A stretch of DNA of 64,000 nucleotides from Bugulina stolonifera (taxonomy: Eukaryota; Bryozoa; Gymnolaemata; Cheilostomatida; Bugulidae). The stretch is taken from positions 3,438,568 to 3,502,567 of the forward strand of contig OW285197.1 of the NCBI GenBank assembly GCA_935421135.1, in the 5' to 3' direction. Positions 26,651-36,079 of this stretch are shown piece by piece; the stretch's first letter is position 1, and each line of letters opens with the position of its first letter. Position numbers and translations under genes: made by a program. The notes beneath the pieces are model-generated. The model was not told where the DNA came from and searched no databases. It worked only from the letters and a program-made list of their open reading frames with translations.

Positions 26651-27600
26651 TAGTATATCTGCGAGCTCAGGGCTAAGTAACTACCTCTTTGAGACACAAA
26701 TAATTAATTTGATTATGGTAATATAGTGCAACTTTGTTTAGACATACCTAGATCTCTTCTAGCTTCCAGCGCCACCCTTCTTGAGAAACTTGTTCAACGT
26801 TTAGGGAGTCTAGGAACATGAATGAATGAGTAATGAACGACAAGCAGATAGAGCATTCCAGTCCATTGCTGTACAAATGAAGAACCACCTATGGTAATGG
26901 AACGGGTTCAAAGTTAGTGCAAAGTAGGCCTATAGCACATTCGAAACGTCCCGTTTTGAACTGTCTTTTTTGAACAGTCGAGTCGCAAATTCCTAAGAAC
27001 CATATTGGAAGCTAAATTATCTAGTAGTAGTAGTAATACAAATTGTGAAGTTTAGTTGCTAAATGAGTACAGAAAAGAAATGGTCACAAGTTGGTCAAAG
27101 CAAGAGAAGTCAGCGCATTTACATGTATATTTACCTACCCAGGACGGAGTGGGCCACTTGTTTTTAGAAACAAGTTGGTTAAGTAGTACAAAACTGGTCA
27201 GGTTTACTGTATGTCCACAAAAAGGGTAAAGTCAATGCTATCAATTACCCAAGCACGACATGGTAGTACATCTGCGAGCTCAGGGCTGAGTAACTACTCC
27301 TTTGAGAAACAAATAATTTGACAGACAGTGCAAGTTTGCTTAGACATACCTTAATACCTAGAACTGTTCTAGCTTCCGGTGCCACCCTTCTTGAGAAACT
27401 TGTTCAAAGTTTCTAGTCTGTTACAATAAGAGACAATTCAACAGTTTAGGAGTCTAGAAACATGAATGGATGAGTAATGAATGACAAGCAGGTAGAGCAT
27501 TCCAGTCCATTTGCTGCACAAACGAAGAACCATCTATGGTAATGGAGCGGGTTCAAAGTTGGTACAAAATAGGCCTATAGCATATTCACTTTCGAAATTA
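26645..27600. repeat. 613-bp tandem duplication
   Basis: About 26,645-26,947 recurs at about 27,258-27,600. Shared words include tctgcgagctcaggg, gccacccttcttgagaaac, gagcattccagtcca and taggcctatagca. The second copy has a roughly 35-bp insertion near 27,410. The intervening 300 bp are unique. Confidence 0.8.
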
Positions 27601-27609
27601 TATTGCACT

Positions 27610-28730
27610 GTGGAATTGAAATGAAAGTATCTGTTCTCTGTTGTAATATAAGAGTTGATCAATTTACTTAGGCCTACTGGATGTGGACAAAAAGTCATGG
27701 TCACTAATCATTGAAAGTAAGGACTAGCCTATTTGAAATATCAGTTATAAGTCGACTAGACTACTGTTTCCAAAAAACAAATTAGTTGAAGTCAGCAATG
27801 TTATGTAACCCCAACTTAGGAACCAAGTGAAATGCTATCTTGGTATTTACATGTAAATAAAAATAGAATATCTTCCATAAAATACATGTACACACTGACC
27901 AACTAGGAGCATGAGTCCACAAATGCAATTCAAAAGAAACTATTGCTAGCTGGATGCATGTCACACATGACACATTTTGTGGGAGCTGGACTCATTTATT
28001 TGCTACAGTAACAGTGAGCTGTACCAGCCAATAAATATTAAATAGCCTATTTGTCTTAGCTTAAGCCCAAGCAGTGTTTAAATTTCAAGGAAGTTGTCAT
28101 CTTTTATGTCCCAAACTTTTTTAGTAAACTTGATTCACAATCACAATGCAATAAAATACCATATCATATATGTAGATAGAAAGTCAGGATCCATTTCATC
28201 AATCTAATGAAATTAGGGAGTTCATCTAAAGCTAAATGATAAAAACACAATACATCCTACTATTTAAAACATCCATGCCGTTTGGTACAGGAGTATAGAA
28301 AACTTTATACCAAGCCATTTGTGCAGTCATTATTCAGCAACTATTCTGAAACATTTTCCTTAAACATGCTCCATTCATCTTTATATTTTTCGACTCATTT
28401 TTACAAATTTTGGTTGGCCACCATGAATATAACTCAAGTGGACATGTGGAAAAAATGTAGTTCGCCAGTAATTGAAAGCATATTTGTATTATTGTTAGTT
28501 TTGGGCTGAACATGAACGGATTAATGGCATTTGGAAACTACAATGTAATTAAAGTCCACCATATAAGGCAATGCAAGTTTAGCAATCCAGGTAAACACCA
28601 AAATGATAAATGAATCTAAATGAAATATTCGTAACAATAAGCACTGTATTATAACATTGACAACAGAACAGTATTGTACGCAATCGAGGCATCAGCCATG
28701 GAGCTCAAGTTGAAATCCATGTTGATGTTT
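27610..28730. other. interior of the hAT composite; nothing recognised
   Basis: A plus-strand open frame at 28,282-28,509 (75 codons) has no motif, acceptor or donor that I can support. Otherwise AT-rich non-coding sequence. Confidence 0.35.
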
Positions 28731-28736
28731 GATTTC

Positions 28737-29060
28737 CTGAAATGGCAGTTTCGAGTTAAAGACTCTCACTCGAGTTAATTCAAGCAATATTTTTTGGCCT
28801 CTTAGAAGGACTCGTAACTTGGACATATAGATATTGAACACATAAAACTTGAATTGTAATTTATTTATGGCTATGATCAAGGACTCTTAACTCAACTCAT
28901 CATTATGTTGCAATATTCAATAACTCATGCAAATGTAAATATTTGTAACTTGAAGTTTTGATTAGTTACTAAAAAGAATTGACTCGTAACTCGAAGAGTC
29001 ACAACTAAGGGTTGGCCGTGGCAACTTGGGTTTCCAAAATAAAACTTGCAAACATCTCTG
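28737..29060 (-). mobile_element. diverged copy of the small hAT-type family
   Basis: The segment ends CATCTCTG at 29,053-29,060 and is, in reverse complement, similar along its length to the element at 29,218-29,811 (shared actcgagtgagagtc, agttacgag and tttattttggaaa motifs). The left end is degraded (CTGAAATGGCAG against the expected CAGAGATGCCAG). Flanks share only tgattt. It is an older inverted relative of the neighbouring element. Confidence 0.5.
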
Positions 29061-29217
29061 AATGATTTCAGCTATCGTTATTTGTTACTATTGTACAAAA
29101 TTTTATTTATTTTAATCTAATAACAGTTTAGTTTTCATTGGGCAGCTGTAAATTGCAATGAAAAGAGATAACCACAGTTATAATCACAATTGTGATCACA
29201 ATTATAGCACATTTTAA

Positions 29218-29811
29218 CAGAGATGTGTGCAAGTTTTATTTTGGAAACTCAAGTTTCCATCGCCAACTCTTAGTTGTGACTCTTCAAGTTACAAGTCAAT
29301 TCTTTCAGTGACAGATCAAAACTTTCAAGTTACAAGTTAAATATTTACATGTCCCCAGAAACTCAAGGTTTTGTCAAGTTATCCAAGTTAACTACAAGCA
29401 AGTTTCAATTCAATTCTTTGCTTGTTAAACTCGAGTATTTTTATAGAGTTTTTGGGTTATGGTTTAGCTTATGGTGAAATTTTGTTAGGAAAAGTTGTAG
29501 GAAGTTCAAATTTCAAAGCAAAATGTCACAGTTTTAGTGTAAAATGTCTTATAATTGTGGTTGTGGTTGGTGGTTATAGCTGAGGATATTTCTATTCATT
29601 ACAATTCACAGCTGCCCAATGAAAACTCGGAGTTATTGAATATTTCAACATAATGATGTGTGAGTCTTTGATCATAGCCATAATTGAATTACAATTCAAG
29701 TTACAAGTTTTTGACAGCTGTGTATTCAAGTTACGAGCCTTTGTAATAAGCCATAAAATGTTGCTTGAATTAACTCGAGTGAGAGTCTTTAGCTTGAGTC
29801 TGGCATCTCTG
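29218..29811 (+). mobile_element. 594-bp hAT-type non-autonomous element with perfect 8-bp duplication
   Basis: Ends are CAGAGATG (29,218-29,225) and CATCTCTG (29,804-29,811). CATTTTAA lies immediately outside both (29,210-29,217 and 29,812-29,819), a perfect 8-bp target duplication. CAG-starting ends plus 8-bp duplications are diagnostic of hAT. It carries no transposase. The interior is rich in AAGTTAC/GTAACTT-type words that also occur in neighbouring copies. It is nested inside the 8-kb element. Confidence 0.8.
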
Positions 29812-29859
29812 CATTTTAAACTAAAATAGTGACATTTCGCTTGGAAATTTGACATCTTT

Positions 29860-30626
29860 TCCTAACCAATACATCGCCAAAACCTGAACAATTACAATAG
29901 CCCAATAACTCTATAAAAAAAGTCATGCTAGTCGAACAAGAAAAGAACTAAACTGTAGCCAGTAGCTTGCTTGTAGTTTAAGTTAACTTTGATAGCTTGA
30001 TAGAAACTTGAGTTTCTGGGGACATGTAAATATTTAACTTATAACCGAAAAGTTTTTATTAGTGCAGGGCTCTCAAGTTCTCGGATTTTCCCCGAGCAGT
30101 CCGGATTTTCAGTGCTTGCTTGGAGAGCTCGGGAGGTTTTCCATTATTAGTGATTTGCTCGGACTTTGGGAGATTTTCTCACATTAGCTATATCATTTGA
30201 ATTGAAATGCTTTACAATTTCCAAATTAATCTTCAGCTTAGCTCATAGCTTGTGAGTTACTTAGGAATTCTTAGGCAAAAGCTACTAATTATATTACTTT
30301 CCAAAAGCAAGGGCTGAATTACATGCATGTACTGGGATTATTAGGCTGTGAGAAATTAGTTAGGCTAACTTCATAGAGCATTAGATATGTACATGTAAGT
30401 GACCAACAGCTTCATGTACATGTATATATCTAACCAATTACCAATAGAGTAATACTTCTACACTGCTCACTCTGCAGTACATTGTGCATCTGCTCGGATT
30501 TTTTGACTGAGGAACTTGAGAGCCCTGTTAGTGACTAAAAAGGAGTGACTTGTAACTTGAAGAGTCACAGCTAAGAGTTGGCCATGGCAACTTGAGTTTC
30601 CGAAATAAAACTTACAAACATCTCTG
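29860..30626 (-). mobile_element. truncated relative of the 594-bp element, itself interrupted
   Basis: From about 29,940 to 30,064 and from 30,534 to 30,626 (ending CATCTCTG) the sequence matches the reverse complement of 29,218 to about 29,420. The halves are separated by the 463-bp insertion at 30,065-30,527. About 175 bp around its right end (30,528-30,705), including flank beyond the CATCTCTG end, also match 28,966-29,135, so a segment larger than the transposon was duplicated. Confidence 0.55.
30065..30527. mobile_element. 463-bp nested element with 15-bp perfect inverted ends
   Basis: CAGGGCTCTCAAGTT at 30,065-30,079 is exactly inverted at 30,513-30,527. TTAGTG flanks both ends (30,059-30,064 and 30,528-30,533). 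The related uninterrupted sequence near 28,957-28,975 shows a single ttagt-act there, supporting insertion with target duplication. CAGGG ends suggest hAT, but only six duplicated bases are visible rather than eight. Confidence 0.7.
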
Positions 30627-30709
30627 AATGATTTCAGCTATAGTTATTCGTTACTATTGGACAAAATTTTATTCATTTTAATCTAATAACAGTGCAGTTT
30701 GGCCTATAC

Positions 30710-31770
30710 ATATATAAATAATAATTAGGCTATAATTATTATAAAATAATATAAATATATTAAAATTGTTATCATTTTTACTGTAACTGTCGCAAAAATT
30801 GTTATTTCATTCAACCAAGGAGTACTCCAACAAATTTACAATAAACAAATAATATTAATTAAATTACACAAGTACTGTCGTTTCAATCTACAGTAAAACT
30901 GGAAAGCAAGGAAAGTAAAAACTTTGACTCAGAGTCAAAGTTTTTACTTAGTTACTAGCTAATACATAGTCGATAGATAGACAGACTGATCAAGTCACTC
31001 TATCAGTCTATCTATCGACTATCATTATGCATTAACTAGTAACTAACTTGATGATTATATAATAATAATAATAATAAGTTTAGTCCAATCCAAAAAAATG
31101 AACAGAAAATTATGCAATAGAATATTAATATAATTATTCAATATAATTATAATAATGTATTAATATCAAATCAATATATTATAAATTATGCTCATTACAA
31201 TAATTATTAGGCCTATTATAATAATATTATTTATACAATTATTGCAACAACTTACAAGCATAGCATTTATTGATTTGATATTATTTATTAATAACTTGTT
31301 ATCGACGATTTGTGAAATGATCATTCTCTAAGTTTTTATGCAAAATAAATCGAAAATAAAAGTTCACACAATTTTTACATTTGTTCAATTATATTATTAA
31401 TTATTTCTACTTTATATATATTTAATATTAAATTATTTTATATCATATGCACTTCAAATGAAATATCATATGAACATCATCATTAACTCGTCTTTACGTT
31501 CAGAGTACGATGTTGCATTGGTCAACTAATTGGAATAAATTAAATTCACTAAGTATACAACACAATTATATAAAAATATAGATGTATATAATTATAATGA
31601 AACTAATATCATTAGGCTAATAATATTTTATTAGTCATGACCACCGATGAAAACCAAAACAAAAACCCAGCGGATGACAACATAACCCAGTGATTGTAGG
31701 AAATACGAATGGCAAGGATGGCTATTACTAGTTAGACTAGATTCCCGAATCCAGCGCTATCCGCAGTTGT
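30710..31770. other. very AT-rich interior of the hAT composite with hairpins
   Basis: No gene was found. Low-complexity AATAAT stretches occur around 31,060-31,240 and 31,380-31,440. Two adjacent hairpins at 30,913-31,044 are listed separately. Confidence 0.45.
30913..31044. repeat. two adjacent hairpins, one perfect (18-bp stem, 1-nt loop)
   Basis: AAGTAAAAACTTTGACTC (30,913-30,930) pairs perfectly with 30,932-30,949. Next, 30,950-30,990 (agttactagctaat, then atagtcgatagatag) pairs with 31,002-31,044, with a 4-nt extra on the left arm. This looks like a small foldback element. Confidence 0.8.
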
Positions 31771-32039
31771 GTGATTGCAGTGACGCCATAGAGGAGACAA
31801 CTCCTGGGTGCACGCGCTTGTCTGTACGCGCATACAACACGGCGCATATAGGAAACGGATGCGGCGGCAGAATTGTGGGATGAGTTCGGTGCGACTTTTA
31901 AAACCGAATAAAACCGCACCGCCGCATTCGGTGTCGGTTTTTATTTTAAATTTTGGCGGTTTTTGAACCGAAGGGGAAAAAAACTGAAAAACTGAATGAA
32001 ACCGAAACACCGTGCAGCACTAGCATACCTTCATCACTG

Positions 32040-34580
32040 AGTTTGTAGTACTAATGGCTCACACAGTTATACAACCATCCAGTTACATGGCTGAATGATT
32101 TTACTGTGCCCTGGTTGTTACATCATAATATTATCATTTTAATGTTACAATAACAAGAGTATATAGTGTAGGTGTCACCCCAATGATGGTTATGTGACAT
32201 ATGATATTATTATGTGGGTCACTAGTAAAACACTAGTTGACACTAGTATGCAAGTACATTGTAATGGTACATGACTGTAACAACTCACAGTCCGCTAATC
32301 TGTGTATTTCTGTAATACAAAGGATGGAATTGGCGAAAAATATGCACTTCCTGACCCTCGCTGAGTAAAGCTCCTTCGACTGGGAGATGTCGAATTTTCG
32401 ATAATGTGTATCGATTTTTATTGCCTTTGTAGGATGGAAGTAGCATTCTTCGAATTTAAGCTTGCTAACCTACTTAGTAGGACACTATTTAGTACCAGCC
32501 CACTATCTTTGACTAGGCTAGCGCAATGGTTTTTACTCTTGTGTAACTGTCTGTTAATCACTTATGCTGTGACATCAGTTTCAGCTGTGCACTTCTTGCT
32601 ACTGTTGAATTTACACCAGACAATGCTCGATTATTTTTAACTTCTAAGTTGAATGTGTGTCCCACAAAGAAGGTTGAGCAAAATACCAAGCATGGACTTA
32701 GACCAGCAATGCAGCTCCGTAGGGCAAGCAACTCCAGTCGAAGGAAAATATGGAGCATAGAAAGCTAGTGATAGTCTATTCAGTTACTCCCCGTAGACTA
32801 AATTACTTTGGGGGGGGGGGGGGGGGGGGGTAAAGCACAAGACTGGATGTATACAATTGCAATATGACCTTCACCTCAGTCTGCATGTACCTCTGTGTAC
32901 ATAATGTACAGTGTAGATCAGGTACGAGTATAACATTTAAGAATAAGTCCTAATAATTTGTCGAATATAATAAATTTATAAACCTTACCACGGACATTGC
33001 AAATCTTGACTAATCATAATCATAATCAAACTCCTACCTAAATTGACCATTTTTATGAAAATATTTGCATCTATTAATAGTTAAAATTTTAACATGTCGG
33101 AATATGCCATCCTACATTGAATACAACCTCACAAATTGACAGAATATGGCCAGGGTAATGGCCAGATAATTTTGACTCAAATTTGTTTTAGCATCATTTA
33201 ATAAGTACATGTAGTAGAACAGAGCATCACCCACTGAATGCCTCATTAATCCCTGTGCAGTGCTACTAAAATTGACCCTAATGTCAAAGTTCATCACTTA
33301 ATAGCTGCCAAGTCTAACCTATTATATTGCTGCATACTCATCTATTCAGTAGCTTGCTTGTACATGACTGTATGATATTGACAGTTCTTCGGACTTCTAC
33401 ACACAGCAGCTCACTCATCTACATGTACATGTAGACACGATATTTTATAACAGGCTGTATGAACAATTCTATGTTTATGTGTTACTCAGGATTTCATTGC
33501 ACTGACCACAGAATTAAAGGAGAAATTCACAAATTGTGCCCTACTTTGAAGTTAGTTTTTGTACTGTTCTAAACAAGATATTCAAACAATCATTGTACAG
33601 TATACTAAATCAACATGTGTTCTTTTATTAATAACCAAAGATTTGTATTTTATGACCTTCCTTATGCCTCAATTAATGAAATTAAAACTCCTTCTAAACG
33701 ATTGAAAAATTAGGAGTTATCTCCTTTTTGAGATTACGGCATACCATTTTGTGAGACTACGGTTTCCGGCGATCGACCATTTCCGGTGAGATAACTTCAT
33801 ACTATTACCCGTATAATGCTATGCTAATTATACATGTATTTGTTTTCCTTACTTTCACTTCAATTTTTTGACTGCACTTATAAATTGAGTGGATTAATTG
33901 AGTTGTCAGTGCAGTGCAATCACATAGACCTTAGCATCGTCTGTCAAAAATGCACATGCATTTATACATGTACATGTATCAGTAATATAATAATATAGAT
34001 TTTATCATTATAAAACTTATGAACGTGTATGTACATGCTGAAGGTACCGTATGGCATAACATACTGTATTTGTATAAACATTATATGTAATCACGAATTC
34101 TTTATTATATCTACATATACATGTACATGCATGTATAAAAGGTTTACACAATATCATTGGAAATAATTTCTGACACTCTGCTACCCATGAAAAACATTGG
34201 TAATAGTATTATTAAAATTACACATTAAAATATTATACTGCAGGTGGTTAGGCTACTGTAGATTCTATGATAGCTTTTACTGCTGAATCTATGGCAAAGC
34301 ACTAATGATTACCACCATATAGCATGTAGCACTTATATGTGCTACTATGGTTCTATAACACAGCCAACAGATCGTGCTAGAGAGTATTGAGCAGTCGGAG
34401 CAGAGGTGTACAAGTGGAGGAAGCTCCAGCAGATTGCAGAGTAGACTGTGTTATGATTAAACTTCAACTTCACTGCCTGGGTTTCAACAGTTGAAAACTT
34501 GCATAGTTGGTGAGGTAGAGGTCACTGGCAAGCCCTACAGTTAAAGACTGACCTTGTTGACCATATTATGATGTTGACAG
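32040..34580. other. non-coding; a G21 run and no clear exon
   Basis: A run of 21 G lies at 32,810-32,830. A minus-strand segment near 33,215-33,280 reads gene-like residues (AQGLMRHSVGDALFYYM) after a TTTTAG acceptor, but no donor could be placed and the phase is unclear, so it is not called. Several TACATGTA motifs occur (33,420-33,432; 33,965-33,980; 34,115-34,135). Confidence 0.35.
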
Positions 34581-34589
34581 CTAACATAA

Positions 34590-35075
34590 TGGCTGATAGC
34601 AAATGGTTGCACAAGATTCAGGCCACGGAGGTCAATAATTGTTTAGATGCAGAAGTGGAGAAATTTGAGATCACCTCTGTTTTTCAGTAAAACTTAAACA
34701 GAAATCGCTTTCTCTAGATTTATTCCCCTTCTCCAAAACCCCAACTAATTAGTAAGGATGTCTATCTAGCTTTCACCACTACTGCACCTACATGCAAAAG
34801 CAATGGACAAATATTTAACCTCAAGGAGACTGCCAGCAAGGATACCAGACCAACTGCAATGATGAATGAGGTTTCTTCCTAAAGTTGTTCCTGTTGAACT
34901 GGATGGTTTACCCTCCATCGGTGTCTCTTGCAATATTCCAAGGCTACATTTGTATAACCTTTTGTTTGGAACATTTTACCAGAATCTGCAACCAAGAAAT
35001 GACTGCCTCGTGTATTACTTTCATTTGCACATAGATCTGCCAACACACACAGTCTTCATGTGTAACAATGAATAA
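34590..35075 (+). pseudogene. possible degraded coding fragments, unrecognised
   Basis: Three open stretches in different frames follow one another: about 34,592-34,690 (starting MADSKWLHKIQATE), about 34,744-34,887, and 34,866-35,075 (starting RFLPKVVPVELDGLPSIGV). The peptides look more gene-like than the surroundings, and the frame changes suggest decay. They could be remains of a retroelement or a lost gene. No catalytic motif is visible. Confidence 0.25.
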
Positions 35076-35219
35076 TTCATGTAGGTGTAATTACTATAAT
35101 AACCAAATTCAAAATTATTAGAGACTCTGAAGGAGTATCAGACTCTGAATCTTCTTCGCCGATAAAGCATCAATGTTTAAGATACAGGATTCCGAGTATT
35201 TATTCATACAACTACCTAC

Positions 35220-35336
35220 CTGAGGAGCTATATGGATATGAAACTGCATTAAGTGCTTAACTGCTACAAACTCATAGAATAAAGTAAGAGAGCATATCGG
35301 ATCTGGTGGCCCAACTGCAGCAGACACTGCAACATC
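35220..35336 (-). CDS. well-formed internal exon of an unidentified minus-strand gene
   Basis: A 117-bp segment lies between an acceptor (cttgtgttgtag) and a CAG|GTAGGT donor, phase 0 at both ends. It reads 39 residues without a stop, beginning DVAVSAAVGPPDPICS and ending FHIHIAPQ. Length, splice sites and phase are all exon-like. I do not recognise the protein and could not place its neighbouring exons, which must lie in long introns on either side. Confidence 0.6.
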
Positions 35337-35459
35337 CTACAACACAAGTCAACAAGCTGTATGTGTTAGTATCAGCTCAACATTGATAGTATGCCCACTA
35401 TCTTTAGTATTAGTAGCCCACTATCTTTAGTTTACTAACAGAATAAAAGAACCATTGGT

Positions 35460-35775
35460 GGTGTTAGCTGTAGTTCGTATTAGCAGTAGGAGCAGTTGCT
35501 TATAGTAGTAGTTAGTTACAGTGATAGCAGTGTAGTAGCAGTGTAGTAGCAGTATTATGGTGATTTCAGTAGTTAGTTATGGTTGCATTAGTAGTAATCA
35601 TGCAAGTAGTTTAAATCAGCAGTAGTAATAGTAGTAGTTGGTTACAATAATAGTTAGTCGTAGAAAAGTGGTTAGTTGTCGCAGTAGTACCAGGGGGTCC
35701 AGTAGTAGCTACAGTATCAATAGAATCAACAGAAGTTGAATTATCAATAGTAATATTAGTAGTTAGATATGACAG
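35460..35775. repeat. degenerate AGT/AGC trinucleotide region
   Basis: Loose repetition of agtagtag, gcagtagt and tagttagt over about 310 bp, the same triplet family as the large tract at 7.4-9.2 kb but in the opposite orientation and much decayed. Confidence 0.6.
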
Positions 35776-35962
35776 TCACCAAGTCACCACAGTGTAGGCC
35801 CAATATTCTTAGTCACATAGGCCTATGCCATTATAGAGAATAGTTAAGAGTATCAATAGGGTTTGTCACAGTCACTGAGGCTAAAGTAAATTTCTTCATG
35901 GTGAGTATTTTGGAACAGATCCATAACATTGCACAAACATACATAGGATACTAGTTTGTTTC

Positions 35963-36073
35963 CAGAGATGTTTGCAAGTTTTATTTTGGAAACGGGTCTT
36001 CCTAATAAGCCATAAAATAATGTTGCTTGAACTAACTTGAGTGAGAGTCTTTAACTCGAGTCTGGCATCTCTG
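35963..36073 (+). mobile_element. 111-bp miniature member of the CAGAGATG...CATCTCTG family
   Basis: It starts CAGAGATGTTTGCAAG and ends GAGTCTGGCATCTCTG, the same two ends as the 594-bp element at 29,218-29,811, with most of the interior deleted. The flanking eight bases do not match, so the target duplication has decayed. It is an internal-deletion derivative outside the 8-kb composite. Confidence 0.65.
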
Positions 36074-36079
36074 ATTTTT

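Larger units (their letters stand above)
23989..32022. mobile_element. 8-kb hAT-type composite element with perfect 8-bp target duplication
   Basis: The left end reads TAGTGCTGGGCGGTTTTG and the right end, inverted, TAGTGCTGCACGGTGTTT. Similarity continues for about 45 bp (shared CATTCAGTTTTT). The eight bases outside, GCATACCT, are identical on both sides (23,981-23,988 and 32,023-32,030). An 8-bp duplication with a TAGTGCTG-type end is the known signature of hAT transposition. The interior carries no transposase. It is filled with tandem duplications (25.2-27.6 kb) and nested smaller elements (28.7-30.7 kb), so the element is non-autonomous and has grown or been invaded since, or mobilised a large segment as one unit. 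Subterminal sequences rich in CGGTTT/AAACCG occur at both ends (24,060-24,130 and 31,890-31,990). Confidence 0.8.

Noticed and set aside
31732..32010. 92-codon minus frame at the right end of the hAT composite
   Set aside because: It overlaps the terminal and subterminal inverted repeat, whose CGGTTT-rich sequence opens frames by chance.
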